Shown: positions 44,083 through 53,722, counted from the stretch's first letter. The stretch: DNA of 64,000 bases from Bin87 sp965220105 (GCA_965220105.1 OZ244811.1:1612001-1676000); one strand, 5' to 3'. Notes: generated from the letters alone by a model not told the origin. Made by a program: numbers and translations.

Positions 44083-44625
44083 TTACCCGGAATCGCCGTT
44101 GCCGACCGGATTGGGCCGGTAACGGAGCTCTACGAGGCCGTTGGAATACTGGCGAGACTCCACCAGGCGAAGCGAAGCGGGTTGCGTCGGCTCCCGGAAC
44201 AGGCGGATTCCGGCGCCGAGCACGGTGGGTATCACAAACAGGATGTATTCGTCCACGAGGCGCTGGGAGTGGAATTGCTGGAACAGGTCGGCGCCGCCGA
44301 CCAGCCAAATGCGGCCTGGGTGCCGTGTGGCGATCGTGCGGGCAAAACCGTCGGCGCTGAGTCGCACAGCCTGGACGCCCGGGGGCGGGTCCTCCATGGG
44401 CGAGTTTGTAAAAACGTAGGTCGGTTTACCCGAATACGGCCAGTCGCCAAATCCCAGGACCTGGTCGTAGGTGCGCCGGCCCATCGCCAGCGCAGCTGTG
44501 CCGGCGTAGTATTCGTCATAGCCATAGGTTTCGTCCCCGTCAGCAGGCAACCAGTCGACGCCGCCGCGGGCATCGGCGATGTAGCCGTCCAGGCTGGTTG
44601 CGATGTACAGCGAGATTTCCGCCAT
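44083..44625 (-). CDS. Dihydrofolate reductase-fold protein (RibD C-terminal type)
   Basis: 180 residues. MAEISLYIATSLDGYIADARGGVDWLP opens the NADPH-binding reductase fold; ALAMGRRTYDQVLGF, TYVFTNSP and GRIWLVGGADLFQQF follow. Such proteins are usually uncharacterised reductases, not true folate enzymes. Embedded between ubiX and ubiE with spacing of 18 and 3 bp, so it is co-transcribed with quinone genes; a role there is only suggested. Confidence 0.88.
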   Translation of the reverse strand: MAEISLYIATSLDGYIADARGGVDWLPADGDETYGYDEYYAGTAALAMGRRTYDQVLGFGDWPYSGKPTYVFTNSPMEDPPPGVQAVRLSADGFARTIATRHPGRIWLVGGADLFQQFHSQRLVDEYILFVIPTVLGAGIRLFREPTQPASLRLVESRQYSNGLVELRYRPNPVGNGDSG

Positions 44626-44643
44626 GCCGGCAGCCCCCTTGCG

Positions 44644-45258
44644 CTAACGTTCCCGGTCCTGGTACTGGAGATCCGGAGGCAGGGCCAGGGTTAACCCCAG
44701 GGCGACCAAGGCGCGTTCCACCACAAACCGGACCAGGGCGTCGATGTCGAGAGGTTTCAGGTAGAAGGGGGGTTCCGGGGGCAGGATAACGGCGCCCATG
44801 CGGGACAACGTCAGCATGTTTTCCAGGTGGATGGCGTGGAGAGGCGTTTCCCGGGGCACCAACACCAGCGGACGGCGTTCCTTCAGGGTGACGTCGGCGG
44901 CGCGCAGCACCAGGTTGGGCGTCAGGCCGTGGGCGATCGACGCCACTGAGTTCATGCTGGCCGGCGCGATGATCATTCCGGCGGTGGGAGAGGTGCCGCT
45001 GGCGATGGGGGCGAACAGGTCGCTGATCGCATACTGCTGGAAATGGGGATGCTCCACCCACCGGGCCACCGCGTCGTTGTAGGATTCTTCCAGCTCCTCC
45101 TGCCACACCATGCGGGCGGCGTTGGACGCCACGGCGACCACGGGGTGCTGGCGGCTGAGCAGCGTGTCCACCAACTCCCTGGCTATGAGCGCTCCGCTGG
45201 CGCCGGTGATGCCCACCACCACCGGAAACGTGGGCTTGAATGCAGGTTGAGTCGCCAT
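44644..45258 (-). CDS. ubiX: Flavin prenyltransferase
   Basis: 204 residues. Makes prenylated FMN, the cofactor of UbiD. VVGITGASGALIARELVDTL at the start, FAPIASGTSPTAGMIIAPASMNSVASIAHG in the middle and LVLVPRETPLHAIHLENMLTLSRMGAVILPP near the end are family signatures. Lies between ubiA and the DHFR-like gene in the cluster that also contains the UbiD partner. Confidence 0.95.
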   Translation of the reverse strand: MATQPAFKPTFPVVVGITGASGALIARELVDTLLSRQHPVVAVASNAARMVWQEELEESYNDAVARWVEHPHFQQYAISDLFAPIASGTSPTAGMIIAPASMNSVASIAHGLTPNLVLRAADVTLKERRPLVLVPRETPLHAIHLENMLTLSRMGAVILPPEPPFYLKPLDIDALVRFVVERALVALGLTLALPPDLQYQDRER

Positions 45259-45274
45259 CTGGTGGGGAAACCGT

Positions 45275-46201
45275 TTACCAGGGGAAGAATCCGTGGAAGG
45301 GTAGCGCCACGGCGAGGATGGTGAAGAACATCAACTGCGTGGAGACGTACTTGTTGAACCCGAAGGCGGCTCCGATTTTTGCGACTTCTCCCGAACGTAC
45401 CATGTTGTTTTCGTAGACGAGCAGTACGACGGCACCGGCCCATCCGATGAAGTAGAACACGTTGAGGCCCATCCAGATCCCCAGCGCGAACAGGGCGGCG
45501 ACGGCCAGCGTGTGCAGCACTCGCGTGGTGCGAAGGGCGTTGCGGACGCCGAAACGGGACGCTATTGAGTGAATGCCATTATCGCGGTCAAACTGAAAGT
45601 CCATGCTGCCGTAGATGGTTTCGAAACCACCGGCCCACATGGCCACGGCGAAGGTGAGGAGGACCGGCTGCCAATTCAACTGCCCGGTCACGCCGATCCA
45701 GGCGCCGGTGGGGGCGATGGCCAGGGCCAGCCCCAGCATCAGGCTACACAGCCAGGTGTAGTACTTGGCAAAGGAGTACAGCACCACGTATGCAGCGGCG
45801 ACCGGGGACAATATGAGGGCCAGGGTATTGAGCTGCCAGGCGGCCACGAAAAAAATGGCCGCGCCGACGGCGGCCATGCCGCCCACTTCCAGGGGCTTCA
45901 GCAGGCCGGCCGGGATGTGTCGTGCGGCGGTGCGGGGATTGCGGGCGTCCTCCCGGCGGTTGATGATGCGGTTGGCCGACATGCCGAGGGTGCGTACCCC
46001 CAGGAATGCCAGCGTTATCCAGATGAAAACGTGCCAACCGGGCCAGCCGGCTCCGCCAGTGTAGTGGGAAGCCAGCGCCATGCCGATGTAGCCGAAAGGC
46101 ATCGCGAAGAGCGATTCGGACAAGTTGATGGCGTTGAGATAGTGGGGAAGTTTGCCGACGAATGACCGCGCCGCTGGCGGATGTGCTGGCGTGTTTTGCA
46201 T
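45275..46201 (-). CDS. ubiA: UbiA-family prenyltransferase
   Basis: 308 residues with about eight or nine membrane segments. The two Asp-rich motifs are NRIINRREDARNPRT and YGSMDFQFDRDNGIHS, which bind the prenyl diphosphate through magnesium. Such genes next to ubiD and ubiX occur both in ubiquinone synthesis and in the futalosine route to menaquinone (MqnP). With no chorismate lyase visible, the futalosine route is the more likely reading, but this is inference. Confidence 0.93.
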   Translation of the reverse strand: MQNTPAHPPAARSFVGKLPHYLNAINLSESLFAMPFGYIGMALASHYTGGAGWPGWHVFIWITLAFLGVRTLGMSANRIINRREDARNPRTAARHIPAGLLKPLEVGGMAAVGAAIFFVAAWQLNTLALILSPVAAAYVVLYSFAKYYTWLCSLMLGLALAIAPTGAWIGVTGQLNWQPVLLTFAVAMWAGGFETIYGSMDFQFDRDNGIHSIASRFGVRNALRTTRVLHTLAVAALFALGIWMGLNVFYFIGWAGAVVLLVYENNMVRSGEVAKIGAAFGFNKYVSTQLMFFTILAVALPFHGFFPW

Positions 46202-46244
46202 GATGCTGGGAAGCCGGCGCTGGCGAGGGAGTCGCGGTTGGTGT

Positions 46245-47729
46245 TCAGGCGCCAGGGTTGTGAACGATGTCGGACAGGCCCAGTTCGGACCAGCGTTGCG
46301 ACACCCGGTTGCGGATTTCAGGGTTCATCACGATGTCCGGAGGCCAATCCCGGTGGTAGCCCTCATCGGGGCCCTTGCGGGTGGCGTCGATGCCGAGTTT
46401 GCTGCCGAACCGGGCCGTGGGGGAGGCGACGTCCAGGTCGTCGATGGGTCCCTCGGCGAGCACCAGGTCGGTACCGGGGTTGATGTTGTTGGCGACCCGC
46501 CAGGCCACCTCGGAAAGGTTCTGCACGTCCACGAAATCGTCCACCACCACGATCACCTTGGTGAGGCTGAGCAACCCCAGGCCCCACAGGCCGTAAATGA
46601 CCTTGCGGGCCTGGCCGGGGTACTCCTTCTTCATGGAAACCAGCACCAGGTTGTGGAAGATGCCTTCCGCCGGCATGTTGATGTCCACCACCTCGGGGAG
46701 GATGAGCCGTATCAGGGGCAGGAACACGCGTTCGGTGACCTTGCCCATCCAGTAGTCCTCGGTGGGGGGGCGGCCGACGAAGGTGGTTGGGTAGATTGGG
46801 TTGCGGCGGCGGGTCAATGTGGTGACGTGGAACACGGGGTAGGGCTCGGCCAGGGAATAGTAGCCGGTATGGTCGCCGAATGGGCCTTCCACCCGTTCTT
46901 CGCCGGGGATAACGTAGCCTTCCAGTACGATCTCGGCGTGGGCCGGCACCATGAGGTCCACCGACCTGGCGGGTGTGAGCTCCACGCCCCGGTCGCGGAC
47001 GAAACCGGCCAGGACCATCTCATCGACGTCGGGAGGCAGGGGAGCCGAGCCGGTCCAGATGGAGGCAGGGTCGCCGCCCAGGGCGACGGCCACTTCCAGC
47101 CGGTCGTCGGCGCGTTCAGCGCTGGCACGGTAGTGCCGGGCCCCGACCTTGTGGGTTTGCCAGTGCATACCGGTGGTGCGCTGGTCGAAGACCTGCATAC
47201 GATAGATGCCGTAGTTCTGGGTGCCAGTCTCCGGGTCTTTGGTTATGACCAGAGGCAGGGTGATGAAGGGTGCGGCGTCTTCCGGCCAGCACTTGATGAT
47301 CGGCAGGTCATACAGGTTGACATCTTCCCCGGTGAGCACTATTTCCTGGCAGGGGGCGTTGGTTACGCTGCGGGGCTGGTAGGAGCCCACGTGCACCAGA
47401 CGGCCCAGGGTTCGCAGTTTGTTCACGATACCCGGCGGCGGGCCTCCCTGCACCAGGTCGATCATGGATTCCAGGCGGGCGGCCAGTTCGTCGGGGCTGT
47501 TGACGTCCAGCGCCCAATTCATGCGTCGATCCGAGCAGAAGAGGTTGATGAGGACGGGCATGTCGTGGCCGACCACGTTTTCAAAGAGGAGGGCCGGGCC
47601 GTCGGCGCGGAGCATGCGGTGGGCGATTTCGGTAATCTCCAACTCCGGGTCCACCGGAGCGGAGACGCGCCGCAGGTCACCCTGGGATTCCAGGAAGGCA
47701 ACGAACTCGCGCAGGTCTTGGTAGGGCAT
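46245..47729 (-). CDS. ubiD: UbiD-family decarboxylase
   Basis: 494 residues. Opens MPYQDLREFVAFLESQGDLRRV, typical of UbiD. Later EIVLTGEDVNLYDLPIIKCWPEDAAPFITLPLVITKDPETG, the GVELTPARSVDLMVPAHAEIVLEGYV segment and PFGDHTGYYS are conserved. Uses prenylated FMN from UbiX to decarboxylate the aromatic quinone precursor. First gene of the five-gene minus-strand quinone cluster. Confidence 0.95.
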   Translation of the reverse strand: MPYQDLREFVAFLESQGDLRRVSAPVDPELEITEIAHRMLRADGPALLFENVVGHDMPVLINLFCSDRRMNWALDVNSPDELAARLESMIDLVQGGPPPGIVNKLRTLGRLVHVGSYQPRSVTNAPCQEIVLTGEDVNLYDLPIIKCWPEDAAPFITLPLVITKDPETGTQNYGIYRMQVFDQRTTGMHWQTHKVGARHYRASAERADDRLEVAVALGGDPASIWTGSAPLPPDVDEMVLAGFVRDRGVELTPARSVDLMVPAHAEIVLEGYVIPGEERVEGPFGDHTGYYSLAEPYPVFHVTTLTRRRNPIYPTTFVGRPPTEDYWMGKVTERVFLPLIRLILPEVVDINMPAEGIFHNLVLVSMKKEYPGQARKVIYGLWGLGLLSLTKVIVVVDDFVDVQNLSEVAWRVANNINPGTDLVLAEGPIDDLDVASPTARFGSKLGIDATRKGPDEGYHRDWPPDIVMNPEIRNRVSQRWSELGLSDIVHNPGA

Positions 47730-47856
47730 TGAGGTGGAAAGGGCTGGAACGGATTACGACGCGGCTACAGTGTCAGAGCGGCGCCCGGTATCATTGTAAC
47801 AGCGCGCGGTATTGACGCGCCCCAGGGGATCGAGTGGTACTAGCGATGCGATCAGC

Positions 47857-47885
47857 AAAAGCCCGACGCAGCATTGCATCGGGCT
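47857..47885 (-). terminator. Rho-independent terminator of the zinc-ribbon gene
   Basis: On the minus strand AGCCCGATGCA, a 4-base loop and TGCGTCGGGCT form an 11-bp stem with one G-U pair, followed by TTTT. Two further hairpins (CCAACCGGT/ACCGGTTGG and AAGCCGGCG/CGCCGGCTT) lie between it and the gene. Confidence 0.7.
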
Positions 47886-47997
47886 CAGGACGACAGTAGG
47901 TTTTTTTCCGGGCCAGGGTGGACTTTGACAGGCCGCCTGAACTAAGCCGGCGCCTCCGCCGGCTTTGGACCAGGCCAACCGGTTTTGGACCGGTTGG

Positions 47998-48306
47998 TCA
48001 GGAATTACGCATCTGGGAGAAGCAGTCGCTACAGTACACGGGGCGATCGCCGCGGGGCCGGAATGGCACGGTGGCGTCAGCGCCGCAGTTGCTGCATACG
48101 ATGGCAAAAGTCTCGCGGGGAGCGCCGTATCCGCCGCCACCACCACCGTCGCGAGGCTGTTGACCTCGGCGGGCGTTGCGGCAAGACGCGCAACGCTTGG
48201 GATAGTTGGTGAAGCCGCGCGAAGCATAGAACTCCTGCTCACCTACAGTGAACGGGAATTCCGCCCCACAGTCGCTGCACACCAGGGTAATGTCTGAAAG
48301 AGCCAC
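47998..48306 (-). CDS. Zinc-ribbon protein with two CxxC pairs per half
   Basis: 102 residues. N-terminal LVCSDCGAEFPFTVGEQEFYASRGFTNYPKRCASCRNARR is the zinc-ribbon type with CxxC ... CxxC; a Gly-rich linker leads to IVCSNCGADATVPFRPRGDRPVYCSDCFS, a second ribbon of the kind seen in many Chloroflexota and actinobacterial proteins. Binds zinc; its role is unknown, possibly in DNA or RNA binding. A terminator follows. Confidence 0.85.
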   Translation of the reverse strand: MALSDITLVCSDCGAEFPFTVGEQEFYASRGFTNYPKRCASCRNARRGQQPRDGGGGGGYGAPRETFAIVCSNCGADATVPFRPRGDRPVYCSDCFSQMRNS

Positions 48307-48521
48307 GATTTATTTCCTCCGGCCAAACGGGGTTGACGCTGTACGCGATTGATTTTGGTTCGTCGGGCCCAGCGTTTCCAATTCCCAGGAAGGCAGTCGG
48401 GCGCAAACTAATACCTCACCACTATACTTGCTCCGACCAACATAATGCAACGATTTTGGCCGCCGGGTTCCCACAATCGCCCGGTTACGTGGCGCGGGGC
48501 AACCTGCATTGAAGATGCAAT

Positions 48522-48550
48522 TTGCTGGAGAAAGGGGATTGAAATATACT
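48522..48550 (+). promoter_or_regulatory. Possible promoter of the TPP enzyme gene
   Basis: TTGCTG and TATACT with a 17-bp spacer, about 90 bp before the ATG at 48642. The -10 is good, the -35 weak. The rest of the 335-bp gap 48307-48641 shows no gene. Confidence 0.4.
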
Positions 48551-48641
48551 GCTTAAGCTAACCAAAACCTGCGAACGACGCCCGGAATGCCCGGTATTGG
48601 GCTATCGAAGGCGTTCGCGCGGCGCTAACCGGAGAAGCCAG

Positions 48642-50285
48642 ATGGACGGAAAAACTGCGTTTGCGACAATCTTGGGACAGGAAGGCGTGGACGTAGTCTT
48701 TTGTTTTCCGAATAACATGCTCATCGACGCCTGCGCGGCGGCCGGGATCAGACCAATCATATCCCGCATGGAACGCACGGCAGTCAACATGGCCGACGCC
48801 TACAGCCGGGTCAATAACGGCAACAAGAACGGCGTGTGCATCGTGCAGGGCGGGCCTGGCATCGAGAACGCCTTCTCCGGAGTGGCGCAAGCCTACGCCG
48901 ATTCGTCGCCGCTGCTGATGATTCCCGGCCATCCCGGCACCCGCCGTCACGGCATGACCTCGGATTTCGACGCGGCGCGCAATTACCAGGGCGTCACCAA
49001 GTGGGCCGATTTCGTCAATCACACCGACCGGGTTCCCGAGATGATGCGCCGCGCCTACACCCAGTTGCGAACCGGGCGGCCCTATCCGGTGCTGCTGGAA
49101 ATGCCCAACGACGTGCTGAGCGGTGAGATTTCCGAAGAACAGTTCCTCTATAAACCCCAGCGGAAGCGCCGCTCGGCCGGCGACCCCAGGGACGTTTCCC
49201 GGGTGGCCGAATTGCTGGTCAACGCCCGCCGCCCGGTGATCTACGCCGGGCAGGGCGTGCTTTACTCTGAGGCGACGCCCGAGCTGGTGGAACTTGCCGA
49301 GCTGTTGAACGCACCCACGATGACCACCACGCTGGGCAAGAGCGGTTTTCCCGAAAACCATCCCCTGGCCCTGGGCGCCGGTGGCAACACCTGCACGCGG
49401 ATGGTCGGGGAGTTTCTGGCGAAGAGCGATGTTGTGTTCGGCATTGGCACCAGTTTCCAGCGTACCCTGGCGTCGGCGCCGGTGCCCGAGGGCAAGACGA
49501 TCATCCAGTCCACCATCGACGAGAAGGACCTGAACGGCGAGTATCCACTGGAAGAGATGATCGTGGGGGACGCCAGGCTGGTGCTGGGTCAGCTCATCGA
49601 GGAACTCAGGGATCGGCTGGGGCCGGAGGGTCGGCGGGGCGACGAATCGGTGGCCGCCGAAATCCGCCAGGTACGCCAGGAGTGGATCGCCGAGTGGATG
49701 CCCCGATTGAGCAGCAACGATGCGCCCATCAGCCCCTACCGGGTGGTTTACGAGCTAAACGCCCGGCTGGACAAGGCCAACAGCATCGTCACGCACGACT
49801 CGGGCAACCCGCGGGACCAGATCGTACCTTTTTACGCGGCGACGACTCCCCGGGGTTACATCGGTTGGGGCAACTCGACCCAAACGGGCAGCGGCCTGGG
49901 GTACGCCATGGGGGCCAAGGTGGCCTTCCCGGAGAAAACCTGCGTCAACCTGATGGGCGACGTTGCCGTGGGCATGTCCGGCACCGATTTCGAAACGGCG
50001 GCCCGGGAAAAGCTGGGCATCACCACGGTTATCGTGAATAACGGCGCAATGGGCGGCTACGAGAAGAATATGCCCATTGCCGTGGACCGCTACCGCAGCA
50101 AGTACGTCACCGGCGAGTACGCCCGCATGGCCGAAGCGCTGGGCGCGTACGCCGAGCGCATCACGGACCCGGCGGAGGTTGGGCCGGCCATCGAACGGGG
50201 CAAGGAGATATCTGCCACCGGGCAACCGTGCGTGCTGGAAATTATCACCCGGGAAGAACCCGTCTTCTCGCAGTACTACCGCTAA
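48642..50285 (+). CDS. Thiamine diphosphate-dependent enzyme (acetolactate synthase/decarboxylase family)
   Basis: 547 residues from the ATG at 48642 with GGAG upstream; the longer frame to 48597 lacks one. The three domains of the family are present: N-terminal pyrimidine-binding part with GGPGIENAFSGVAQAYADSSPLLMIPG, the central domain, and the PP domain where GDVAVGMSGTDFETAAREKLGITTVIVNN is the GDG-NN-type thiamine diphosphate motif. The substrate is unknown. A halogenase-like FAD enzyme starts 58 bp downstream on the same strand. Confidence 0.9.
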   Translation: MDGKTAFATILGQEGVDVVFCFPNNMLIDACAAAGIRPIISRMERTAVNMADAYSRVNNGNKNGVCIVQGGPGIENAFSGVAQAYADSSPLLMIPGHPGTRRHGMTSDFDAARNYQGVTKWADFVNHTDRVPEMMRRAYTQLRTGRPYPVLLEMPNDVLSGEISEEQFLYKPQRKRRSAGDPRDVSRVAELLVNARRPVIYAGQGVLYSEATPELVELAELLNAPTMTTTLGKSGFPENHPLALGAGGNTCTRMVGEFLAKSDVVFGIGTSFQRTLASAPVPEGKTIIQSTIDEKDLNGEYPLEEMIVGDARLVLGQLIEELRDRLGPEGRRGDESVAAEIRQVRQEWIAEWMPRLSSNDAPISPYRVVYELNARLDKANSIVTHDSGNPRDQIVPFYAATTPRGYIGWGNSTQTGSGLGYAMGAKVAFPEKTCVNLMGDVAVGMSGTDFETAAREKLGITTVIVNNGAMGGYEKNMPIAVDRYRSKYVTGEYARMAEALGAYAERITDPAEVGPAIERGKEISATGQPCVLEIITREEPVFSQYYR

Positions 50286-50343
50286 GCGTATTGCGGGAGT
50301 TGGTGACGATGGGTCCGTTTCACCCGGCGGGCGGCGCTTCCAG

Positions 50344-51978
50344 ATGAACACTGCCCCGATAGTCGTAATAGGGGGAGGCCCGGCGGGTTCCTGCGTCAGC
50401 ACCCTGCTGGCCCGGCGTGGTCATCGGGTCGTGCTGCTGGAACGGGAGCGGTTCCCCCGGGATCACGTGGGCGAGTCGCTGCTGCCGGCCAGCCTCCCCA
50501 TTCTTGACGACCTGGGGGTGCTGGATGACGTGGAGCGGGCCGGGTTTGTGCGGAAACGTGGCGCGACGATGGTGTGGGGCAGCAACCCGGAACCCTGGAG
50601 CTGGTATTTCAGCGAAACCAACGTTAGCAATCCCCACTCGTACCAGGTATGGCGCCCGGAGTTCGACGCCATCCTGCTGGACAACGCGCGACGCCACGGC
50701 GTAGAAGTGCGCGAGGGGTTTCAGGCCACCGACGTCGTGTTCGACGCTGGTGGTACGGCGGTGGGCGTACGTGGCCGCCCGGCTGACCATTCCGGATGCG
50801 AGACGGAAACTGCGGCGGCATACGTGATTGACGCCACCGGCCAGGGCGGTCTGCTGGCCCGGCGGCTGGGGTTGCGCCAGTGGGACGATTTTTTCCGCAA
50901 CCTGGCCGTCTATGGGTATTTCGCCGGTGGGGCGCGGTTGCCGTCGCCGGACGAGGGTAACATCTTCATCGAATCGCAGCCCGGTGGATGGCTGTGGAAC
51001 ATCCCGCTGCGGGATGGCTGGTCCAGCGTGGGCGCGGTGGTTGATTCGGTTGCCGGCCAGGAGACCATCCGCCGGTTGGGCGCCAGGGAGTATCTGTTGT
51101 CGCAGATTGCCGCCGCGCCCCGGATGGCTGGGCTGCTGAGCGAAGCCAACCTGGTTGGCGAACCGGCGGTGCTGCGGGACTGGTCGTACCGCTGCCAATC
51201 GCTGAGCGGGCCCGGGTACATGCTGGTGGGCGATGCGGCCTGCTTCATCGACCCGCTCTTTTCGTCGGGGGTGCACCTGGCGTTGACGTCGGCGACGCTG
51301 GCGGCGGCGGCGGTCACGTCGGCGCTGCGGGACCCGTCGATGGCCGGCCCGGTGGGGCGGGTCTATCAACAGCTGTACTACAAGGAGTACGGCCATTTTC
51401 GCGAGATGGCGCGGCTGTTCTACTCCAGCAACCGCACCGCCGACTCCTATTTCTGGGAAGCCCGGAGGTTGCTGGACGATGACGAGTCATTGTCGCCGCG
51501 CCAGTCGTTCATCCAGGCGGTGGCGGGACAGCCGCCACGCGGCTACGAGCGGGCCGTACTTGACCGTGGACTGGCCCCAGCGGCATTCGACCGCAGCGTG
51601 GCGGCGGTGGAATCCGAGCGTCAACGCCGGCGTGAATGGGTGAACGGGTTGGCCGGCGAAACACCGGCAGCGCTCATGGCGTCGATTCCTAGGTTGGCTG
51701 AACGGGTGCGCGTGCAACGCCAACCGGTGCTGGCCGATGGCCAGTTCGAGTGGGGTTACGGCCTGGTTACCGACTCCCACCCGGAGGGGCTGCCGTGTAG
51801 CGCCGTCGTGGCGGCGCTGGTTGCCCAACTCGATGGCGAGACCACGGTAGGCCAGGCCATTGCCGCGCTTGGCCGAGGCGCGGAGCCAGCCGCCGCAGTG
51901 CAGTTGGCCCGGGTCGCGGTGCAGGCGATGGAGTTGCTCTACGTCGACGGGACGGTGGGCGACCTGGGCAACGGCTAG
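50344..51978 (+). CDS. FAD-dependent halogenase/oxidoreductase-like protein
   Basis: 544 residues from the ATG at 50344. FAD-binding VIGGGPAGSCVSTLLARRGHRVVLLERE, then RDHVGESLLPASLPIL. WLWNIP at about residue 218 matches the WxWxIP motif of flavin-dependent halogenases, and FIDPLFSSGVHLALTSA matches the second halogenase motif. The C-terminal 80 residues form a small winged-helix or PqqD-like extension. A halogenase role is suggested but not certain, since non-halogenating relatives share these motifs. Located after a TPP enzyme, possibly as part of the same pathway. Confidence 0.8.
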   Translation: MNTAPIVVIGGGPAGSCVSTLLARRGHRVVLLERERFPRDHVGESLLPASLPILDDLGVLDDVERAGFVRKRGATMVWGSNPEPWSWYFSETNVSNPHSYQVWRPEFDAILLDNARRHGVEVREGFQATDVVFDAGGTAVGVRGRPADHSGCETETAAAYVIDATGQGGLLARRLGLRQWDDFFRNLAVYGYFAGGARLPSPDEGNIFIESQPGGWLWNIPLRDGWSSVGAVVDSVAGQETIRRLGAREYLLSQIAAAPRMAGLLSEANLVGEPAVLRDWSYRCQSLSGPGYMLVGDAACFIDPLFSSGVHLALTSATLAAAAVTSALRDPSMAGPVGRVYQQLYYKEYGHFREMARLFYSSNRTADSYFWEARRLLDDDESLSPRQSFIQAVAGQPPRGYERAVLDRGLAPAAFDRSVAAVESERQRRREWVNGLAGETPAALMASIPRLAERVRVQRQPVLADGQFEWGYGLVTDSHPEGLPCSAVVAALVAQLDGETTVGQAIAALGRGAEPAAAVQLARVAVQAMELLYVDGTVGDLGNG

Positions 51979-51999
51979 GGGCGCGCCATTGGGACGGCG

Positions 52000-52581
52000 T
52001 TACGGTTTTACCCAGGTTTCGGACCAGGCGATGCAAGCGGTGCTGCTTTGGGCGTGTCCTCGGCTTTCCAGTGTAACCACGCCGGGCAGCACCTGGCCGC
52101 CCACGGTCAGTTGGGCGTGGCGCGCCGGGATGAAGCAGCTGTAGACGCCGTGGGGTCGGCCCTCGACGCTACCGGCCGGCACGTTGAGCATGAAGGGAGT
52201 CAGGAAGTCGTACCAGGTCAACTCCAGCGTGCCGACAGCCGTTGCGACCGATTCCGTGTAGAAATTGGCGGCGTCTCCGGATCTGCCGAACTCGGCGGCG
52301 ATGACCGGTAGGGATACGTCGGCGAACTCAGGGAACAGGTGGGTTTCGATTTCTTCTTGCAGGTAGCGGGTGAGCGCTATGTTGTCCGAATAGACGCGGG
52401 CAGCGCCCCCGGCGACCTGTTCGCTCTTCAGGAACAGGACGTGCCCGGCGCCGGCCGGCGACCACAGGATGCGCCAGTGGCTGGTGCGGGTTGTGCTAGC
52501 GCCCCCGGCGGTGGACGACAGGCGGATGAAAGAGTTTTCGCCGGTTAATACGATCTGATTGGGGTCGACGGGGCTGGTCAT
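52000..52581 (-). CDS. Hypothetical protein
   Basis: 193 residues. Beta-rich with HWRILWSPAGAGHVLFLKSEQVAGGAARVYSDN and ARHAQLTVGGQVLPGVVTLE. No signal peptide or membrane segment. Family not recognised; it lies directly downstream of the HpaI-type aldolase on the same strand and may belong to the same transcription unit. Confidence 0.6.
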   Translation of the reverse strand: MTSPVDPNQIVLTGENSFIRLSSTAGGASTTRTSHWRILWSPAGAGHVLFLKSEQVAGGAARVYSDNIALTRYLQEEIETHLFPEFADVSLPVIAAEFGRSGDAANFYTESVATAVGTLELTWYDFLTPFMLNVPAGSVEGRPHGVYSCFIPARHAQLTVGGQVLPGVVTLESRGHAQSSTACIAWSETWVKP

Positions 52582-52629
52582 GGAATACCTCCAGCAGTTG
52601 GTTGGTAGTGGTCATTGGGGCGGGATTAT

Positions 52630-53409
52630 TCAGCTCAGGCCGTCGGCGGCGGCGCGCATGGTGTTGAGGTAGCCGGCGCTGGCCGACTGGAGCAAACGGC
52701 CCACGGTGTTGTGGAAGTAGCGTACGCCCAACTCCAGGTAGTGGGGCACGAGGTTGTCGGGGCAACTGCACCCGGCTGTAATGCCAGAGGCGGCAATCTG
52801 CTGCACGCCCTTTTCCACCAGGGCCTGCACCTCGGGGTGGGTTTGTTGGCCGGGGTAGCCCATGCTCTGGGACAGGTCGCCGGAGCCAATGAAGTACACG
52901 TCCACTCCGGGCACCGTCAACAACTCGGGGATGTTCTCGATGGCCTCTACTTCTTCCAGCATGAGGCACACCAGGGTGTTGCGGTTGGCGTCTGCAACGT
53001 AGTCGGGCGTTGCGCCGCTGAAGCCGTACTCGGCAGGGCGTCCACCGCTGAACAATCCCCGCTCGCCTTCGGGGTAGTACTTGACGGCTGAAACCGCGGC
53101 CCGGGCTTCGTCGGCGGTGTTGACGTGAGGTACCTGCACGCCCCAGGCGCCCCGGTCCAGGAAGGGCGCGATGATCTCGGGTCGGTTGCCCACCGGGCGC
53201 ACGATGGGGGCGGCGCCGGCGTACTCGGCGGCCCTGATCATCTCCTCGGCCAAATCGATGGTGATACTACCGTGTTCGTTGTCGATGAGTACCCAATCGT
53301 AGCCCAGGTACCCCAGCATCTCCACCACGGGAGGAGATGGGAAGGTGATCATGGAACCGAAGACGGGTTTTCCCTCGGCCAGCTTCTGTTTCATAGTGTT
53401 TTCGCGCAT
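52630..53409 (-). CDS. HpcH/HpaI-family aldolase
   Basis: 259 residues from the ATG at 53409, with GAGG 9 bases upstream; a GTG at 53424 is possible. Class-II 2-keto-3-deoxy-type aldolase: VLIDNEHGSITIDLAEEMIRAAE, RPVGNRPEIIAPFLDRGAWGVQVPHV, metal-binding Glu in MLEEVEAIENI and Asp in IGSGDLSQSMG. Cleaves hydroxy-keto acids to pyruvate and an aldehyde in aromatic or sugar breakdown. Divergent from the amidohydrolase at 53723. Confidence 0.92.
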   Translation of the reverse strand: MRENTMKQKLAEGKPVFGSMITFPSPPVVEMLGYLGYDWVLIDNEHGSITIDLAEEMIRAAEYAGAAPIVRPVGNRPEIIAPFLDRGAWGVQVPHVNTADEARAAVSAVKYYPEGERGLFSGGRPAEYGFSGATPDYVADANRNTLVCLMLEEVEAIENIPELLTVPGVDVYFIGSGDLSQSMGYPGQQTHPEVQALVEKGVQQIAASGITAGCSCPDNLVPHYLELGVRYFHNTVGRLLQSASAGYLNTMRAAADGLS

Positions 53410-53494
53410 CTTGGTAGCCCTCACATACAGTTGGGCGAATGCTATGCCCCAGCAAGGTGCCAGTCAACACCGGGCGCGGCATAGCGATGGCGTC

Positions 53495-53552
53495 CTTCGA
53501 CAGGCTCAGGATTAGCGGGATTGCCACATCGCGGCGATTCTCGCAATGACCG
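53495..53552. repeat. Interspersed palindromic repeat fragment
   Basis: TTCGACAGGCTCAGGATTAG followed by GATTGCCACATCGCGGCGAT and TCTCGCAATGAC. Combines two repeat types seen elsewhere. The rest of the 298-bp gap 53425-53722 has no gene. Confidence 0.65.
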
Positions 53553-53722
53553 GGGCGAGGGGCTCCGGGTGTGCGGCCTGCGGCGGGCTCGGGAGGAGCG
53601 GCCTTGCTTTCCCGGAGGTGTACCTGACGGAGCGGGTCAAACAGTCTATAATCCAGTCGCGTCGCCCCGGATGGGACGTGGAGGCGGGTGAACGCGGCGA
53701 ATCCGACAGGAGAATACCGGAC

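Noticed and set aside
43420..44694. 424-codon open frame on the plus strand
   Set aside because: Antisense to ubiE and the DHFR-like gene; no motif.
46152..47732. 526-codon open frame on the plus strand
   Set aside because: Antisense to ubiD; no family motif, typical shadow.
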